Of a DNA stretch of 5,491 nucleotides, positions 5,056 to 5,491 are shown piece by piece (the first letter of the stretch is position 1; each line of letters begins with the position of its first letter). The stretch spans positions 1 through 5,491 of the forward strand of contig JAJBVW010000114.1 in NCBI GenBank assembly GCA_020866945.1. The letters run 5' to 3'. The translations under genes were made by a program, and so were the position numbers. The notes under the pieces were generated by a model. It was not told the DNA's origin. It saw only the letters and a list, made by a program, of their open reading frames with translations, and ran no database searches. Origin of the DNA: Oscillospiraceae bacterium (GTDB lineage: Bacteria; Bacillota; Clostridia; Oscillospirales; Oscillospiraceae).

Positions 5056-5491
5056 ATGGCGAATAAGAACCCTCCCGGGATGATCATCTATGCCACACTG
5101 TTCCCGATGTTTGAAAGAATGTCGCTTGAGCAGGTCGGGCAGCTTGTGATGGGAATGTGCGAGTATTTTACCACGGGCCTGGAGCCGGCGCTGCCGGCGG
5201 AGCTTGCTATCAGCTGGCCCCTTGTGCAGGATCAGATTGACCGCAACGTCGCGGCCTATAACAAAAAGACCGCCGAAAACGATTTGAAGGGCGCCTATTC
5301 GCAGTATGCGCGCAAGGCGAAGGATGACGGGGAGACGCCTCTGCCATACGCACGCTGGAAGGATGCTTCCGCCGGCTGCGCGGAGGAGGAGCGTGACGCA
5401 AGCGTATCGGTGCGTGATGCAAGCGTATCGGTGCGTGACGAGAGCGTATCGCTGTGCAGCGGGAGCGTTGACGAGCCAATTAAAACAAAAC
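5056..5491 (+). CDS. DUF6291-like phage/ICE protein, 3' end outside the window
   Basis: The frame gives 145 residues with no stop. It begins MANKNPPGMIIYATLFPMFE and continues RMSLEQVGQLVMGMCEYF. It then has LEPALP and WPLVQDQIDRNVAAYNKKTA. This order (a short strand, a helical segment that gauges residue count, a proline-rich turn, then a helix ending in ID.N...Y) matches the DUF6291 family found next to replication initiators and helicase loaders in Firmicutes phages and conjugative elements. The biochemical role of that family is not known to me. TGGAGG (5041-5046) lies nine bases before the ATG. An earlier ATG at 5048 is in another frame and stops after 11 codons. Near the visible end is a heptapeptide repeat. 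Being first after a strong promoter, it may lead an operon continuing to the right. Confidence 0.72.
   Translation, partial: MANKNPPGMIIYATLFPMFERMSLEQVGQLVMGMCEYFTTGLEPALPAELAISWPLVQDQIDRNVAAYNKKTAENDLKGAYSQYARKAKDDGETPLPYARWKDASAGCAEEERDASVSVRDASVSVRDESVSLCSGSVDEPIKTK
5392..5454 (+). repeat. 21-base tandem repeat encoding RDASVSV heptapeptides
   Basis: Three 21-base units (5392-5412, 5413-5433, 5434-5454) encode RDASVSV, RDASVSV and RDESVSL. The first two differ at one silent base (GAC/GAT) and the third at a few positions. A degenerate fourth unit (CSGSVDE) may follow. The length keeps the frame, so copy number can change without breaking the gene. It lies after the conserved part of the DUF6291-like protein, in a probable flexible linker. 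Confidence 0.85.

Noticed and set aside
5392..5454. CRISPR-like or iteron array
   Set aside because: The units are directly abutting 21-mers inside an open frame with no spacers. They are a coding tandem repeat.
5210..5479. 89-residue minus frame rich in Arg, His and Pro
   Set aside because: Its repeats are the antisense of the RDASVSV tandem repeat, and it runs against the promoter and gene on the plus strand.

Overview
The window looks like Firmicutes chromosome, most likely a gut Clostridia (Eubacteriales) relative. The support is AGGAGG-type ribosome binding sites, extended -10 promoters, a signal-peptide esterase of the subtype B tannase family, an IS1182-type transposase start, and a DUF6291-type phage gene. 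No rRNA, tRNA or CRISPR array was found.

Left part (1-2972): a LysR-type regulator on the minus strand is divergent from a secreted tannase-family alpha/beta hydrolase on the plus strand. The 178-base intergenic region holds a perfect 14-base palindrome whose two halves each supply a TTGATT -35 hexamer, one per direction, so one protein bound there could control both genes. The hydrolase has a nucleophile motif (GHSAGG) and a probable catalytic Asp. However, its reading frame breaks just before the catalytic His: the family C-terminus, including that His, continues in another frame up to 2972. Residues that contact the galloyl group in the Lactobacillus plantarum tannase also appear to be replaced, so the ancestral substrate may not have been a gallate ester.

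Middle part (about 3000-3740): a hairpin is followed by a compact gene graveyard. In order it holds an IS1182-family transposase N-terminus with a one-base frameshift (+), the start of an XRE-type helix-turn-helix regulator (-), an internal piece of a flavodoxin (+) and the N-terminal piece of a RhuM-family protein (-). Each is cut at a junction with the next, which points to repeated insertion and deletion at one site.

Right part (3743-5491): an intact minus-strand Fic protein carries an N-terminal DNA-binding domain, an N-terminal inhibitory motif (SNAIEG) and a complete HPFIDGNGRTGR active-site motif. Its promoter overlaps four direct copies of TATCGGAA, a good candidate operator. Beyond it lies a noncoding stretch with four copies of GTTGCAA, an 8+8 inverted repeat and a near-consensus plus-strand promoter. 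That promoter leads to a DUF6291-like gene running off the window. This gene has a 21-base tandem repeat near its visible end and may open a prophage or ICE replication module.

I did not find an intact new multi-gene system. The most interesting signals are the broken, possibly re-specialised tannase relative with its shared divergent promoter, the fragment mosaic, and the Fic gene with its repeat array.
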